A DNA stretch of 64,000 bases from Rotaria sordida (taxonomy: Eukaryota > Rotifera > Eurotatoria > Philodinida > Philodinidae). The notes beneath the pieces were generated by a model. That model searched no databases. It was not told the origin of the DNA and saw nothing but the letters and a program-made list of their open reading frames with translations. Where the stretch lies: contig CAJNOL010000439.1 in NCBI GenBank assembly GCA_905250125.1, positions 1 through 64,000 of the forward strand, read 5' to 3'. Position numbers and translations under genes: made by a program. This document shows, one piece after another, positions 33,889 to 46,650 of this stretch (position 1 is its first letter; each line of letters starts with the position of its first letter).

Positions 33889-36800
33889 TTATTGATAATG
33901 TTTATTATGAGAATTCGCCTGTAATTGTGTAAAAATTTTTGAATCACTAATTGATGTATTTGGTGGTGTTAGTGGTGGTAATTTCGTTGTAAAAATAAAT
34001 CTTGCTCGATGTTTTTCTGGTTGTTGAATAAGACTTAAAGAAAATTTTCTTTGTTTTAATTGTAATTTCATTCGTTCTTTTTCATCTTCACGTTGTTTTC
34101 TTTCTGTTAACGATAAACGATAATGAAATGATGTACGACGACGACATTCACCCTGCGTATTTTGACGAGAGACTGTACGTGAACCAATAACTAATTTATA
34201 TTTTGCCATAGAAAATGTAAATATATTATCACGATAATGATTACATGAACTTGCTTTATAGGTTGTTCGATTATAAGGATTTGTTGTATATGGAGATATT
34301 GGAAAACGTGCTGGATTTCGATTATAAGATACATAAGAACGTCCATTTGGATGTGAAGTTTTTGTTGATACATTTTTCCAACGACATAATGTTCGTCTGA
34401 AACTATTTCGATAACGTTTTGACATTATATTGTATAGAACAGGATTTACAGTCGCCGATAGATAATATAAAATGCCTATTTATAAACAAATAATTTTATT
34501 AACAATAAATCATTCCGATAGAAATATTGATAAATGTAAATCAAATTTGTCTGAAAAGTATTTTCTGATAGAAACAATTTATAGACTTGATTGTTTTTCA
34601 TTATTAGAACTAATGAAGCAAAATCAATCAATTATTGTAGAATTTAATTGATCACATAAATCTATTTGACTGATGAGAAGAAAACATTACATCTAAATAT
34701 GAAAACTAAAATGTTTGTAGACAAATTATTCAAGATAAGATTCTTTTCATAATAGAAATCGAAAAGAATACAATTATTCCATGAATGATTTCAATACAAA
34801 TTTTTTTTTCTATTTATTTCAATCTTATAATCGATAGACAAATAAAAAATGTTTTATTTCTTATTAGGTATCAATATATTTCTATACTTTTTTATAGCAT
34901 ACAGATGTATAATTGATGTCTCTATTAGTGACTTATATAAACATGATTGATTATGGTATGAATTTGATAGTGTTATTAAAATTCACTGGAATATTGACTC
35001 ATTAACACTGATTTCCATTGACTAGACTTTTTATACAAAATATGATGACCTTTTCTAGATGAATATACAAGCAATTTTTATTTAATGAAAGTACATTACG
35101 ATAATAAATTCTCTTAGGTTTGTTTTTTTTTTTTGTTAGAACTGATTTTATTCAATGTTACTTACTGATAACGAAAGATAAGATTTCATCAAAACAGAGC
35201 AATTGTACATCATGTGTCAAAATAACAAAAGAAAATGGATATTTGACCTTTTACATCTTGGGTACTATTTCAATGAAATTGACATTGAGTCACTAATGGA
35301 AGGGATAGCCTATGCAAATACTGATTATGAAATTGATATGATTAAATTTTGAAAAAAATCATTTCACTATGGAGATGCAAAATGAATAAAAATTGAAATT
35401 AGTTCTTTCATGAATAGTTTGACAGAATCAAATCTATAGAAATTAATAATACCTGAAGCAAAAAAAAGTATTTCTTGAAATTTTGTTGCTGCATCTGATG
35501 TTATATTTTTATTTGCTTTATCCAATAATCGTGTAACAAATGCTGTTATACGTTGTGTATGAAATGGTGCCCAGCAAATAAAAAATGCAATGACAACTGC
35601 CACTAAAAATAAATATTTCATTATGTTAAAAAGTCATAAATTTTCTTTATATTTATTTTTGTTTTTTTTTTACCTAACATCTTTAAAACTGCTCGTCTTG
35701 AATTTCTCATTGGTCGGGATTTAATTAATGAAGCTGTATTTTGTCTTAACCAAAAATGTTGTTGACCACGATGACGTAATACATATTGTTCACGTTTTCT
35801 ATCAGGATTATGATTTAATGGACGATGACTTGCTTTATATAAAGTAATACCCATTAAAATATATAGAACAGTTATAACAAAAATTGGTATAACAAATACA
35901 AGAAATGTTGTTACTGCCATATAATATAACATTGGTTCCCAATATTCAGGACGAATTGCACATATACGACTATCAAGAATTTCGACACTTCTATTTCGAA
36001 CTTCAGTTTTTACACTAATAAAAACTCCTTAATTTAAATAAGAGAAAAAAAAAACAAAACATATCTTTGGTTTTTTTTGTTTTATGTTAATAAAATTAAA
36101 AATTTTTTTTTTCTTACCAGCAGTAAATGTATAAGGTACAGCAAGTAAGAATGATAAAAACCAAACAATCATTATCATTTTAAGTGCACGACTTAAATTA
36201 CCAAGTACTTTTTGTGATACAATTGGAAAACAAATAGCTAAATAACGTTCAACTGTAAAACATAAAACTGTTAAAATTGATGCCGATGTTACAATTTCAA
36301 GAACAACAGTACGAAATACACAAAATGCTTCACCAAATATCCTAAATAAATAATTAAATATAAATATAATAAAACTTTATTTTTCTATACCATGGCCATG
36401 ATTCATAAATGTTGTACATTTCTACAGATAAACCTATAAATTGGTAAAATATTTTAATTAGATTAAATGAAAAGTCCAACAGATAACCATATCATAAAGT
36501 GGCTTCCATCCTTGACCCTAGCAACCGAGGGTGGAGAAGGCAATGATCATTACACATATGCTTAGCAATGAAAAACAGGGTACTGAATAGCATTCACAAT
36601 ATGACTTCGAATTTTCTAAAAAACTATTTAAATTTATGAACGTTCGAAATAGTACAATTTCTAATTTTTGCTCAGATGAGTATTTTACATTCTAGATTTC
36701 AACAATGATGTATTGATTTGCCATCAATCATTATATGATCAAGTTATAATTTTAGGAAATAATTTATATCAATGTTTATGAGCTTATCAAGATATATAAT

Positions 36801-37766
36801 AGTGCATTGAAACTTATTGTAGATATAATGGATATGTACAATAGGCCTATTTCCAAGATGATCAGAATAATAATAATAATAATGTCAAATTAAGAAAATT
36901 AGAATACGAAAATTGAAAAATAACGAGCGACTAACAATAAATAGAAACCAGAGCGTCATTAAAAAGAAAGGATTCTGCTCGAAATGAAATGGATCATTTC
37001 CCTAGCTATCAATTATTTTTGAAAGACAACTATAATCTACTAGAACTTTTTGATTTTGCTTATTTTATATTAGTATAATGAGACTAAAGACATCACTTTT
37101 TGAGTTACATATTTTAGCCTCTTCTACCCTTGGGGTTGTATATGACAAGTTTTTTTTTAAATCAATATTGACATTCATCTATAATATAGAAATAATGAAA
37201 TATCAATCTTATTATTGAATTCGAAAAGTAAATCAATCATTGTGAGATCTTCTATCATTTTCAATTGAAAATTAATTTACGAAAAAAATTTGTTTCTGAA
37301 TGAATAAATTATAATTTAAGCAGAATAAGATAAAAGTTGACGTTTATATTTGATGACAACTGATGATAGGAATAATCTTTGAAAGATCTTATCAACAAAG
37401 CAAAATAAAAAAAAACAAAATATATTTACCAAGACTAATTAATAATAGATCGGAAACGGCAAGAGAAAAAAGATAAAAATTGGTTGGTGTATGCATGTCA
37501 CGACTTTTCCATATTGTAATGCATGTGCCTAAAATCAAATATTTGTTGATATTTTTTGTTTTTATTTTAAATAAAAAATTTAACTTACAAAGATTTCCTG
37601 TAAGTCCTGTAGCAAAAATAAATGAATAGAGTGACATAAGTATTGGAAAAGCAAATTTATTTCGTCGTCGATGTCCAAGAAAATTAACAACACTTTTACC
37701 AAGTTCATCTTCTTCAATAAATGTTAAATTAAAACCTTTAGGTAATATATCAAGAGATCCACTCAT
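33889..37766 (-). CDS. Neuropeptide G-protein-coupled receptor, neuromedin-U/pyrokinin-receptor-like
   Basis: Seven exons: 37766-37589, 37528-37430, 36433-36391, 36341-36118, 36027-35674, 35602-35453 and 34475-33889. All introns are GT-AG and the phases agree; the joined frame is 544 aa. TM1 has TGNL; TM2 follows HTPTNFYLFSLAVSDLL, typical of the neuromedin-U/ghrelin/TRH group. The 43-base exon 3 supplies EMYNIYESWPW before FGEAFC and the TM3 Cys. TM3 ends in ERYLAI (E/DRY); TM6 has FFICWAPFHTQR (CWxPF); TM7 has NPVLYN (NPxxY). The C-terminal tail is unusually long (about 175 residues), basic and Asn/Arg/Thr-rich. Such receptors sit in the plasma membrane of target cells and couple to Gq. Introns 2 and 6 are about 1 kb each; the others are 47-90 bases. 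Ligand identity is not determinable here. Confidence 0.88.
36434..37429 (-). other. Intron 2 of the neuropeptide receptor, with dispersed-repeat fragments
   Basis: This intron is far longer than most of its siblings. It contains CCCTAGCAACCGAGGG near 36517 and TTAGTATAATGAGACTAAAGA near 37070. Both words are shared with the TIR-element neighbourhoods near 16970 and 5140, so it probably gained length through an insertion. I could not define the element's ends. Confidence 0.4.
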
Positions 37767-40700
37767 TGAAAATAATCATCGGAATTTAAATATTATCTTA
37801 AAAAATATTTAATAAAAATAATTTATTTTCTTTCTTTCTTTCTTTTTTTTTTTACTTACATAAAGAATAATTCTATTTTCTCAGTTCTGTGTCAATCCAT
37901 ATCGGTTGTTTTTCTTTCTTTTATTTTTTTGCGAATGTTTCTCAAACGAACAATGTCATATAGACAGCTCTGATGACATAAATTGTAGTATTCACAATTT
38001 CTCGTTCTTATTTTTTTGTTTCTCGTCTTCTATTAATGTTATGTATAGCTTCTCCATATGTTGTCTTCTTTATATTTACCGAAATTCGCAAGTGTTACAG
38101 AATCTAATGATTCATACAAAATAAAAAACAAACAACTTCATATAATTTCTTGTCTATATTTCTTTTTCTTTTTTTTTATAACATAAGTATTATTAAAGAT
38201 CAAAATCAATTTCTACTTAATTGATACTAAATAATAAGATACTCGAATGAAATAATTATGGTGGAAAATATTAATTATACATTACAGTCAATCATTAAAT
38301 AACAATTACTATATTTGCTTCTTTCTTTTTTCTTTATAGAGAAAGAACCTGATGAAAAAAAAAGTGCTATATTACATATTCTCATTAATCGAAACCATTA
38401 AAGAAATTAAGTTATTGAGATAGAAAAGAAAAAACTACTTTTCCTCTTTTTTTTTTTCTTTTTTCTAACATTTGTAAAATTATTCAAGCAATAAATTTCG
38501 TATTTTTTTCGTTCTTATAGACAATTATACTGATCATAATAACAATCAAATAACGCATGATTAATTCTATTCTATCTATAAATGCATAGGCTAGATTTGT
38601 TCATTAGAAATAGATGTTACTCATAAACACACACATCCAAACAAAAAAACAAAGTTCTATACTTAAGTTCAATTGGATTCATTACATATACATATAATCA
38701 ATTGTATCTTGAAATTGTTTCAATCAAAGTTACAATTGAATATATCTAGAAATGAATTATCTTGAACATTTCATAAAATAACGATCATCTAAAGAAATAC
38801 ATATATATATATATATATTCGGATGCTGAAATTGATTAACATAAGAAGAGAAAGATTATTTCTTAGTTAATATGCAAATTTTTCTGAAGAAGAGTGGAAT
38901 CAACAATTCTTATCGATAACACAATTAGTCCGTAGTCTTGAATATATATATATATGAATGAGGCAAGAGAGAAAAGCTAGATTATTTAAACATCGTGTTC
39001 AAGGTCATAGAGAAAATGAACTGTTCTATTTTGATAAAAAAATAACTACTTATATTTGTTATCAATCATACATTCTCAACTCAATCTCTTATATGCTCAA
39101 AGGAATAAATTATCAGAAGCTTCTATTTCGAAGGATACTGACAACGGTTGAATGTACAAATGAAATAGAGACGAGATAAGACTTGCTTCTTTTATTAGCA
39201 ATATCTAATCTAATAAAGATGTCATAAGTCACTTCACTTCACTAGTTAAATATGATGTCAAAGAGAAAAGCGACATTAAAAAAAACCCGAGGTCTTCTTT
39301 TCTAGATAATATGCAGTAATGTCGGTTTTTTTTTCCTTTCAGTTTATGTTGTGTTTTTTTTTCTTTTCAGTTCAATTAGCACCGTTCTCAAACAAAATCA
39401 GATCTGTCAACAAATGTTGATAAATATGATTTTTCTTCTCTAAGTCATTCATAGAAATAACAGAAAACAAACAGCAGGAGAATCAGTTTTGTCAACACAT
39501 CATATGACAAATCAACTAATACAATACATTTTCTCAATATGCGTTTTGTAATATTACAAAGCGAGCGATATAGAATAACAAATGCAAAATAGATTATTGA
39601 TATATTTGTCAATTACTTCTTACATGAAAATTATTCTATGATAATGTCATCAGCTTTGAGATATATCGAAGTGTATGAAAATAATTTTTCCATAAATAGA
39701 AATTTCTAACAACATTAGTTTCAATTGAAGGTTTAAGCTAATTGATACGTTCGTATCTCAAAAATAAATAGTGAAATTTTAAAAATTTGTAATTCCAATC
39801 GTTGATTACAGTATTTGAACCGATAAGATTTTTCCTTAAAGACACCATTTAGAAACACTCAGACTGAACTGATGGGTGAATTTTTCTTTAACCTACATAT
39901 ACACCTGTTATATTTGATGAATTAATTCTAAAATTTTTTTTTTGCGTAATAATTGTCAACGTAATAGAATAAAATTTTCATAAGATTTTCTATAATAGAG
40001 CTTTTTTCTTTTTGAAGATATAACTAAGGCATGAAATCGATTATACTCAGTTAACTTGTCTGACATCTACTTCATTATAAAATAATCCCGAATTTCATTT
40101 GCAATATGAATAAATAACTTGAGATACAATTACTTAGTCTAATATTATCTTTTTAATGTTATAAATTTGAACGATGATTTTGTTTTTAATACAACTGAAG
40201 TTTCTAGTTTTGAAACCTTCATATTGAATGAATTAATAAAGTTCCTTAATTGCCTAATTGACTGTACACTTTTTATACAAAGATAGTCGTACAATTCATT
40301 TATTAGTGAGAGAAAAAAAAAATCAATAAAATTGAACTACAAGTTAATGGCTGAGAAGAGTAATTTTTTGTTCTTATCGTCGGGTATCGAAAATTTTAGT
40401 AGAAAATGAAACTTTTTGCTTTTTACTACCCTGCTACAGTTGTGCGACTTCCTGAATTGTGCTCCATGTTATAAATAGATACATCAATAAACATGAAACA
40501 TTGTTATTAGACTATTACGAATATTAATAAATAATATCGGATACATTTCAATCTTATAAAGGTCAGACAGAAGATCAAAACATCATCTTGAATAAGAATT
40601 ATTGCTGTTTGTTCATATAAAATGACAGTATTCTCATTCTACATAGATTTGAATGCACACACTATGTATGTAAAGGACTTATTTGATAAATAAGGCATCT

Positions 40701-42485
40701 GATAAAGCATGAATCAAACATTTAGAAATATTTTTGGAGATTGTGATTGACCTTAGTACTACTAACCTGAGTCATTTTTGACCCATACACAAAAATTTGA
40801 AAATGCACTAGAAATATTTTGTTATTTTCTAGTTTTCGGGAACAACTAACATTTCTTACGAATTCATACATGTTGTTGAATCTAAAAAGAAATTCATTTG
40901 TTTTTTTTTTAATATCATAACAAGCCTTGGATACAATACCATGTCTTCAGTATACAACACACATATAACAAGAAAAGAGAACAGGTTAAATTTTTTTGAG
41001 TGATTTCGAGCTATCCAGTTAGGATAGTAGACAAATCGAGTGATGTTCGATTTGTCAAACTACCAGGGACAGAAAAACCTTCAACTAAATGTTACAATTG
41101 TTCCGATTTGTTTGTTAAGGACATCCTATAAAACACATTTTTTTGTATTACTCGTTCTAAATAAAGAGTATCATTTTAATAATTTTTTTTCCAGGTCAAA
41201 TATGAAAGCAGCACATTTTATTAGGTCATTGATACAAGAGTAAAAAAATCAATTTATGAAAACATATGTTGCCAGTATAGTACTTAAAAAAGGATGATAG
41301 TACTAGAGTTAATATTGTCTAAAGAAAACTATGAAATTAAGGCAACATATCTATCGAACATGAATAATTTTATTATAAGACTGTTGAATAAAAAATAAAC
41401 GATATTGCAGGATCAGAATTAGAAGAAGTTTTACTTCATCAAAGAGTAATCGAAATTATTATTGCAATAGATTTGCTTTGATTGAAGCACTTGAATGTAT
41501 TCTTTCAATAGATTTCTCCTTCTCGAATGATCAGAACTTCGGTGGATTCCGAGGATAGGTGTAGGCATGGGTCTACTCCACATCCTGTTTAGATTTAATG
41601 TGCATCCGCTATGTTTGAATAGATTAACTGAACAATGCGAGAATGCCTTATTGAAGTCAATATTATATAAGATTTGTTTGTTATGAATAGAGATGACTGA
41701 TTCCTTTCAACGTCTTGACATGTATTCGACAATATTTGATTCGTAGATTATAAAATAAATCTCTTTTAAACTTTCCTTCAAGTATAAATGATTAGCTTAT
41801 ATTTTCGGACAGTGAATTATCACGTTCACTTTGCAAGTAGCAACGATTTTCCAAACATTCGACGTATAAATTTAAATTTATTTGTGAATATGTTGATCAC
41901 TTATGGTTGTATTATTCTATTATTATAAAAAATAGCAGCCTGTTTATATAGTTCTTTAGTAAAAATTCAATCTCTCCACTTGTTTATTCATTGATGAGAC
42001 TTGAATTGATTTACCAACGTTTATATTGGTAAATTAATGTACAAACTGATCATATTCAATTATATTTATAGAAAAGAGTACGAGTAAGTGAAAACAAAAC
42101 GATCTCAATATGCATTCAATTCGGTAATCTACTGTAAAACAGACGACATAAATGTTAAAATTTATTGGGTAGATAAATATTTTTTTGTAAGAAGTATATA
42201 TATATATATAAATATATGAGGAAAGCATCAATATTGATTGTTAATTCAAGCGGCTTTGACAAGAAATATAGTTTTACACAATATCAAATATAAAAATTCT
42301 ACATCATCGAAAGAAAACGCTTTAATAAGAAGTTTAATACAATGATGTTTATTTTAATCGTATAGGTTAGAAAAGTAGATTTTAGGGAATTTACGAGTAA
42401 AAAAGCAAACATTGAAAACAATTATAATATGATCGAGGGAAAAAAAGTAGAAAATGTATGGTAGTCACAGGTGATAGTAAAATCA
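37767..42485. other. AT-rich intergenic region
   Basis: Contains CT-rich tracts near 37830-37850, an (AT)n run at about 38800-38818, a TA-rich run at about 42195-42212 and many homopolymers. A weak GT/CA pair lies at about 41548-41590. Frames of 60-73 codons at 37906, 38958 and 41040 show no motif. I see no gene or RNA. Confidence 0.45.
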
Positions 42486-43082
42486 CTATCGTTCAGTGAA
42501 GTAACTTTTGGGCATATATCTTTTAATAGCAGCAATGAGAGCAAACACAGGTATTTGTTCTTCACCTACGAGTAAACGTGATGCCATATCGTGAACTTTC
42601 TTCAGATGGCTTCTGCTGACCTTTATCATATCCAAAGTATCGCCTGCGGTAAAATTTATATAGTGCAGACATTTCCATTGTTCTTTGGTTAAGCCTTTTT
42701 TAATAACAATTTGTTCGATTTTATCGTCGAGAAGACTATTGCCAGTAATTCCTTTGTTTGTTTTTAGTTGATGTCCAACGTTATCATGCCAATTATCTTC
42801 AGATTGAAGTGTAGGTATAATGACAGTATGTTTGAATAGATCGACAAGTTGAGAAACAAATTCAATACATTCGCTGAGCTCAATTTCTTTTGATTGCCTG
42901 TCTGCTTCGCGTTCAAGTTCTTCTATTTCACCAATGAAATTATACGCATAATTGTTGATGGTGGTGCTATTATTTTCCTTGTTAATAGTTATTTTGGTCG
43001 TTGGTAACGGACTTTTCGACATATGAGCTCTATCCCCATTGTCAGACGATGTATAAGACACATTGTGCATTGTTTTTGACAT
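42486..43082 (-). CDS. Hypothetical protein, 198 aa
   Basis: An intronless frame starts at the ATG at 43082. The first 45 residues are polar and probably disordered. A strongly charged stretch (about 52-70, EIEELEREADRQSKEIELSE) could form a coiled coil. The rest looks mainly helical, with hydrophobic positions at regular spacing (ECIEFVSQLVDLF, LDMIKVSRSHLKKVHDMAS, PVFALIAAIKRYMP). No signal peptide or membrane segment is visible. Codon and residue composition are protein-like and differ from the surrounding AT-rich DNA, which is why I accept it. I do not recognise the family. The C-terminal half has the feel of a small helical interaction domain, but that is impression only. Confidence 0.6.
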   Translation of the reverse strand: MSKTMHNVSYTSSDNGDRAHMSKSPLPTTKITINKENNSTTINNYAYNFIGEIEELEREADRQSKEIELSECIEFVSQLVDLFKHTVIIPTLQSEDNWHDNVGHQLKTNKGITGNSLLDDKIEQIVIKKGLTKEQWKCLHYINFTAGDTLDMIKVSRSHLKKVHDMASRLLVGEEQIPVFALIAAIKRYMPKSYFTER

Positions 43083-43377
43083 GCAGATAATTGCAAGTGT
43101 ATTGAATTTTATATCTAAAATTATTCTGAAAAGAAAATAAGCTAAAACTGTGTGTTGTGATAAAGTGTAATTGATACTATCATTCGGTGAACACTGTCAT
43201 GGTTGAATGGCTACGTTGTTTGACACGTATCCACAAAGTATTGTGTTCAAACATTGGTACCTCCAGCCATGAAATGATCCTGGACAAGTCATTAACGGCC
43301 ATTTGTCTCAGATCATCTGTCTACTTAGCATATTGACTATGTTGTAACATACATTTGCTCTTTGTAACTACTAGTAT
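43083..43377. other. Intergenic
   Basis: Nothing firm. A stretch at 43203-43276 loosely resembles tRNA promoter boxes but does not fold as a tRNA. Confidence 0.4.
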
Positions 43378-43949
43378 GTATCCAATTGGAACATAAGTTC
43401 CGCACGTTTGGATCAGTAGAATTCTATCGCCAATATAAAACGACATTTTAAAGAAAGTAATTATATATTCCGATAGCGCTCGAAATTTTCTATCATTCTG
43501 TGTATTTAAATCTTGACTTGTATTTATTTTCTAAAAAATATTTCGAATACAATGAAGATACCATCACCTACAGATTCCCACGGCCTCCATTCTTTTGTTT
43601 CTTTTTCATGCATTTTTAAAATTTTTATCTATACAATGTCCATTTTTTAGAAAAGTAATTATATATTCTGAGAGTTATTGAAATGCTCTATCACTCTATA
43701 TATTCAGGTTTTGGCTTGGACTTCTTTACTGAGAAGTACTTCGAACATTGTCAATGCTGTGAGGGTGTCTTCATTGTACTCGAAATATTTTTCAGCAAAT
43801 AAATACAAGTCAAGATTTAAATACACAGGATGATAGAGAATTTCGAGCGCTATCGGGATATATAATTACTTTCTTTAAAATGTCGTTTTATATTGGCGAT
43901 AGAATTCTATTGATTCAAACGTGCAGAACTTATGTTCAAATCTGATAGT
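43378..43949. mobile_element. Foldback element with three copies of one unit
   Basis: The left arm, about 43378-43575, begins near GAACATAAGTTCCGCACGTTTG. The right arm, about 43770-43949, ends with its complement. The arms are highly similar for about 180 bases, including CGATAGCGCTCGAAATTTTC and TACAAGTCAAGATTTAAATAC words. Between them, 43650-43750 is a diverged direct copy of part of the left arm (AAAAGTAATTATATATTCTG, CTCTATCACTCTATATATTCA). No coding capacity and no clear target-site duplication were found, so the exact ends are uncertain. Confidence 0.7.
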
Positions 43950-46650
43950 TAATTTGTATAGAGAATTCAAGTCATTAAGCGTAAGAGAACTGCGTATCAG
44001 ATCGACCTTTTGTTCAGAACTACAGTTACTATTCGTTGTATTGAAGATATTGAGCTATTGAATCTGTCGCTAGGTAATACCCCATATCGTAAGGTAGCCA
44101 AAAGGCAGGGATATTCTCCCTTCTTCTATCATTCCATATGATCATACAATGTGTCACCTGTATGTTGTATCATTCATTCTCACATACACAGAATACCAGT
44201 AATATAAACGAAAATTACTAAATAGAGAATTTGTATCGATAATACATCTACCAACAAAGGAAACTACCAGAATGATACGTGCTGTTTGAGCTCATATTGG
44301 GTCTACAAGAATGCCTTAGTCAGATTAACAGCTGCATATCAAAAAATCAAAAAAATAGAATTTCGACTTAAAATTTTGCTCATAGATGAATCTGATGAAT
44401 TATAGAATGTCTTTAAAATTTCAAGCGAAAAGAATGGTTTCTTTTTGTCGAGATATTGAATTTTCAAGTGAACTCAATTTTTGTATCATGTCTGTAGCAA
44501 TTGATTATTTTTTTGAAAATTCGCTATCTCTACATAAGAACTTTGTTTTTTGGCTGAAAATTTTAAGATATTCGACAGTTTACTCGATCTATATATGGAC
44601 AAAATTTCACGTCGAAATTCAATAAAACGATCTTAAAACGATTCCAAGAGTTCATGGGAATGAACCTTCTCAGGCTTTCTCTAATCTTAGTAAGACCTTC
44701 TTGTGGGTGGAATATGAGCACAAACAGTCGGTATCACTTCCGGCAGTTCTTTCGTGAGTGATTAGAAACGAAGTATATAAAAGCTATTCCTAATATACAA
44801 CATAATCCGAAACAAAAAAAAGGAGAACATTACCTAAAGAAATTACTATTTTACATTAAATAGGAAAAGAATCATTTTCTTTTTTGGGGTTACTCAGATA
44901 CACTTTCACAAAGTCTTGCTATAGTTATCCGATAGCAAATTTTTCGCTCTACAAAGTTGTTGCGTTTGATTTTCAAGTCAGTTTTTATTGTTGAAGAAAA
45001 ATTTATAAGATTAATATTTAATCAATCATTCAAGTACGGTGATCAAAAAAAATGATGCAAACTTTTGGAAGAAAAATTTGCCTATAATTTCAAATAGGCT
45101 ACAAAATTCTATACCTTTTGATATATGTTTCAGAATTTTAGAAGAAATATTTTTGCATGAAACATCTTAAAATAAAAAATAGGAAAACTTCTTATCTGAA
45201 TGGATTATTGGATTTTTCTTTTTTAATTTGATACAACCTAATCAGTTTTACTGTTGAACTTAACAGTCATATTATTGTGTTCAGAATTAAAGTCTAGACC
45301 TGGCAGCATGAAAATGACAGTTCACACACTAAGTCTCGCTTAGAAAAACATGTTTTTTTTCAAAATGAATACAAAAAATCCCTAAGTGTTAGTTCCATTG
45401 AGCAGGTGTTCATATTTTAGATTTTGCTCCAACAAAAAAAAAAAACTTACAAAATAAACACAACAGTTTTGTCAAGCAAAGGATTCTCTACCGAATGACT
45501 TTCTGAAAGTATACGTGAATGGCTTAGAAAAAAAGGAAATAATTTCATCTCATTTAATCTATGCCACTCGTAATATTGTTTTACACGCAACATAATAAAT
45601 ACTTAATCTTCACAAGATTATATATGATCTGCTCAATAATTTTATTTCGTTTATTCATTCATTCATTCATCTTCGAATACTTAATCTTGTTGAATCTCAA
45701 GTTCTATTTGAAACGCTACATAACTGAATTTTTTTTCTTAACTTAGTCTTCTTTGTGTAATGTGTATACGTGTTTCAATGGATTTATAATAACTTTAGCT
45801 TCTTTGATAAAGTACTCAGTGAAGATGAGTAGCGGTTATCCGCGCTATATGCCATTCCATTTACTTTGAACTCTATCTTCTATTCGATCTTTTTTTCTTT
45901 CAGACAACCAATAATGCAATCGAATCAAGCCTTTCCAATGCAATATAATGCTAAAATCTAGAACAGTATTTGTTAGGATCTGCATATGGTAGATAGATGC
46001 ATTTCCAATCACTTATTATTAAAAGTTTTATTGTCTTGTACGACTTATAACAATTGACTAATCCTTTCACTGCAATTGATTATAAGTTGTCGATGATTCC
46101 TCGAACTTGTTGTTACTTTAGAGAGTTTTACGACTGTCATTCTTATAAATCTCATCCTGAATTTCTTTAACAGTGCTTTATCAGACTTTGCCCGTATAGA
46201 TTACTAACAGAAGAGCATTCGTTTGATTATTCGTAATAAACTAGATTGAAAAGTATTTGTAAGTAGTTCTACTATAAGTTCTGTTTAGATAAAATAGTTT
46301 CGATGAATATTCTTCTAGAAAACTAGCCTTATAGATATGAAAAATTATATCTAGCTGTCATTAATGCATTTCTATTAATTATACAGCAAGATCAGCTGAC
46401 TTTCTGAAATTGACAACACCTATTCTGTTTTTTTCTCTCTTTCTTAAATGTACAAGAAAGAAATTCTCCAAAAGCAGTTTATTATCCATCTAAGCCACTG
46501 CAAAAAAAAACAGTATCGAATATGAATACAAATTAAGTGGTTCTCGAATCCAAATCGTGAGAAAATAGTTTAGAAAATTATTATTCAAATGCAAAAATTG
46601 GTCTTGACTTTTGCATACAATGTGAAAGAGAGAGAGAGAGTATAAAGTGT
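43950..46650. other. AT-rich intergenic region
   Basis: No gene is supported. A plus frame at 44386-44625 and another at 45561-45746 have no motif. A (GA)n run of about 14 bases sits at 46628-46641 just before the satellite element. Confidence 0.4.

Noticed and set aside
43203..43276. tRNA-like box pattern (TGGTTGAATGGCTA ... GTTCAAAC)
   Set aside because: The acceptor, D and T stems cannot be formed; at most a decayed tRNA-derived fragment.
44767..44776. TATATAAAAG promoter-like sequence
   Set aside because: No coding region follows on the plus strand; such words are common in AT-rich DNA.
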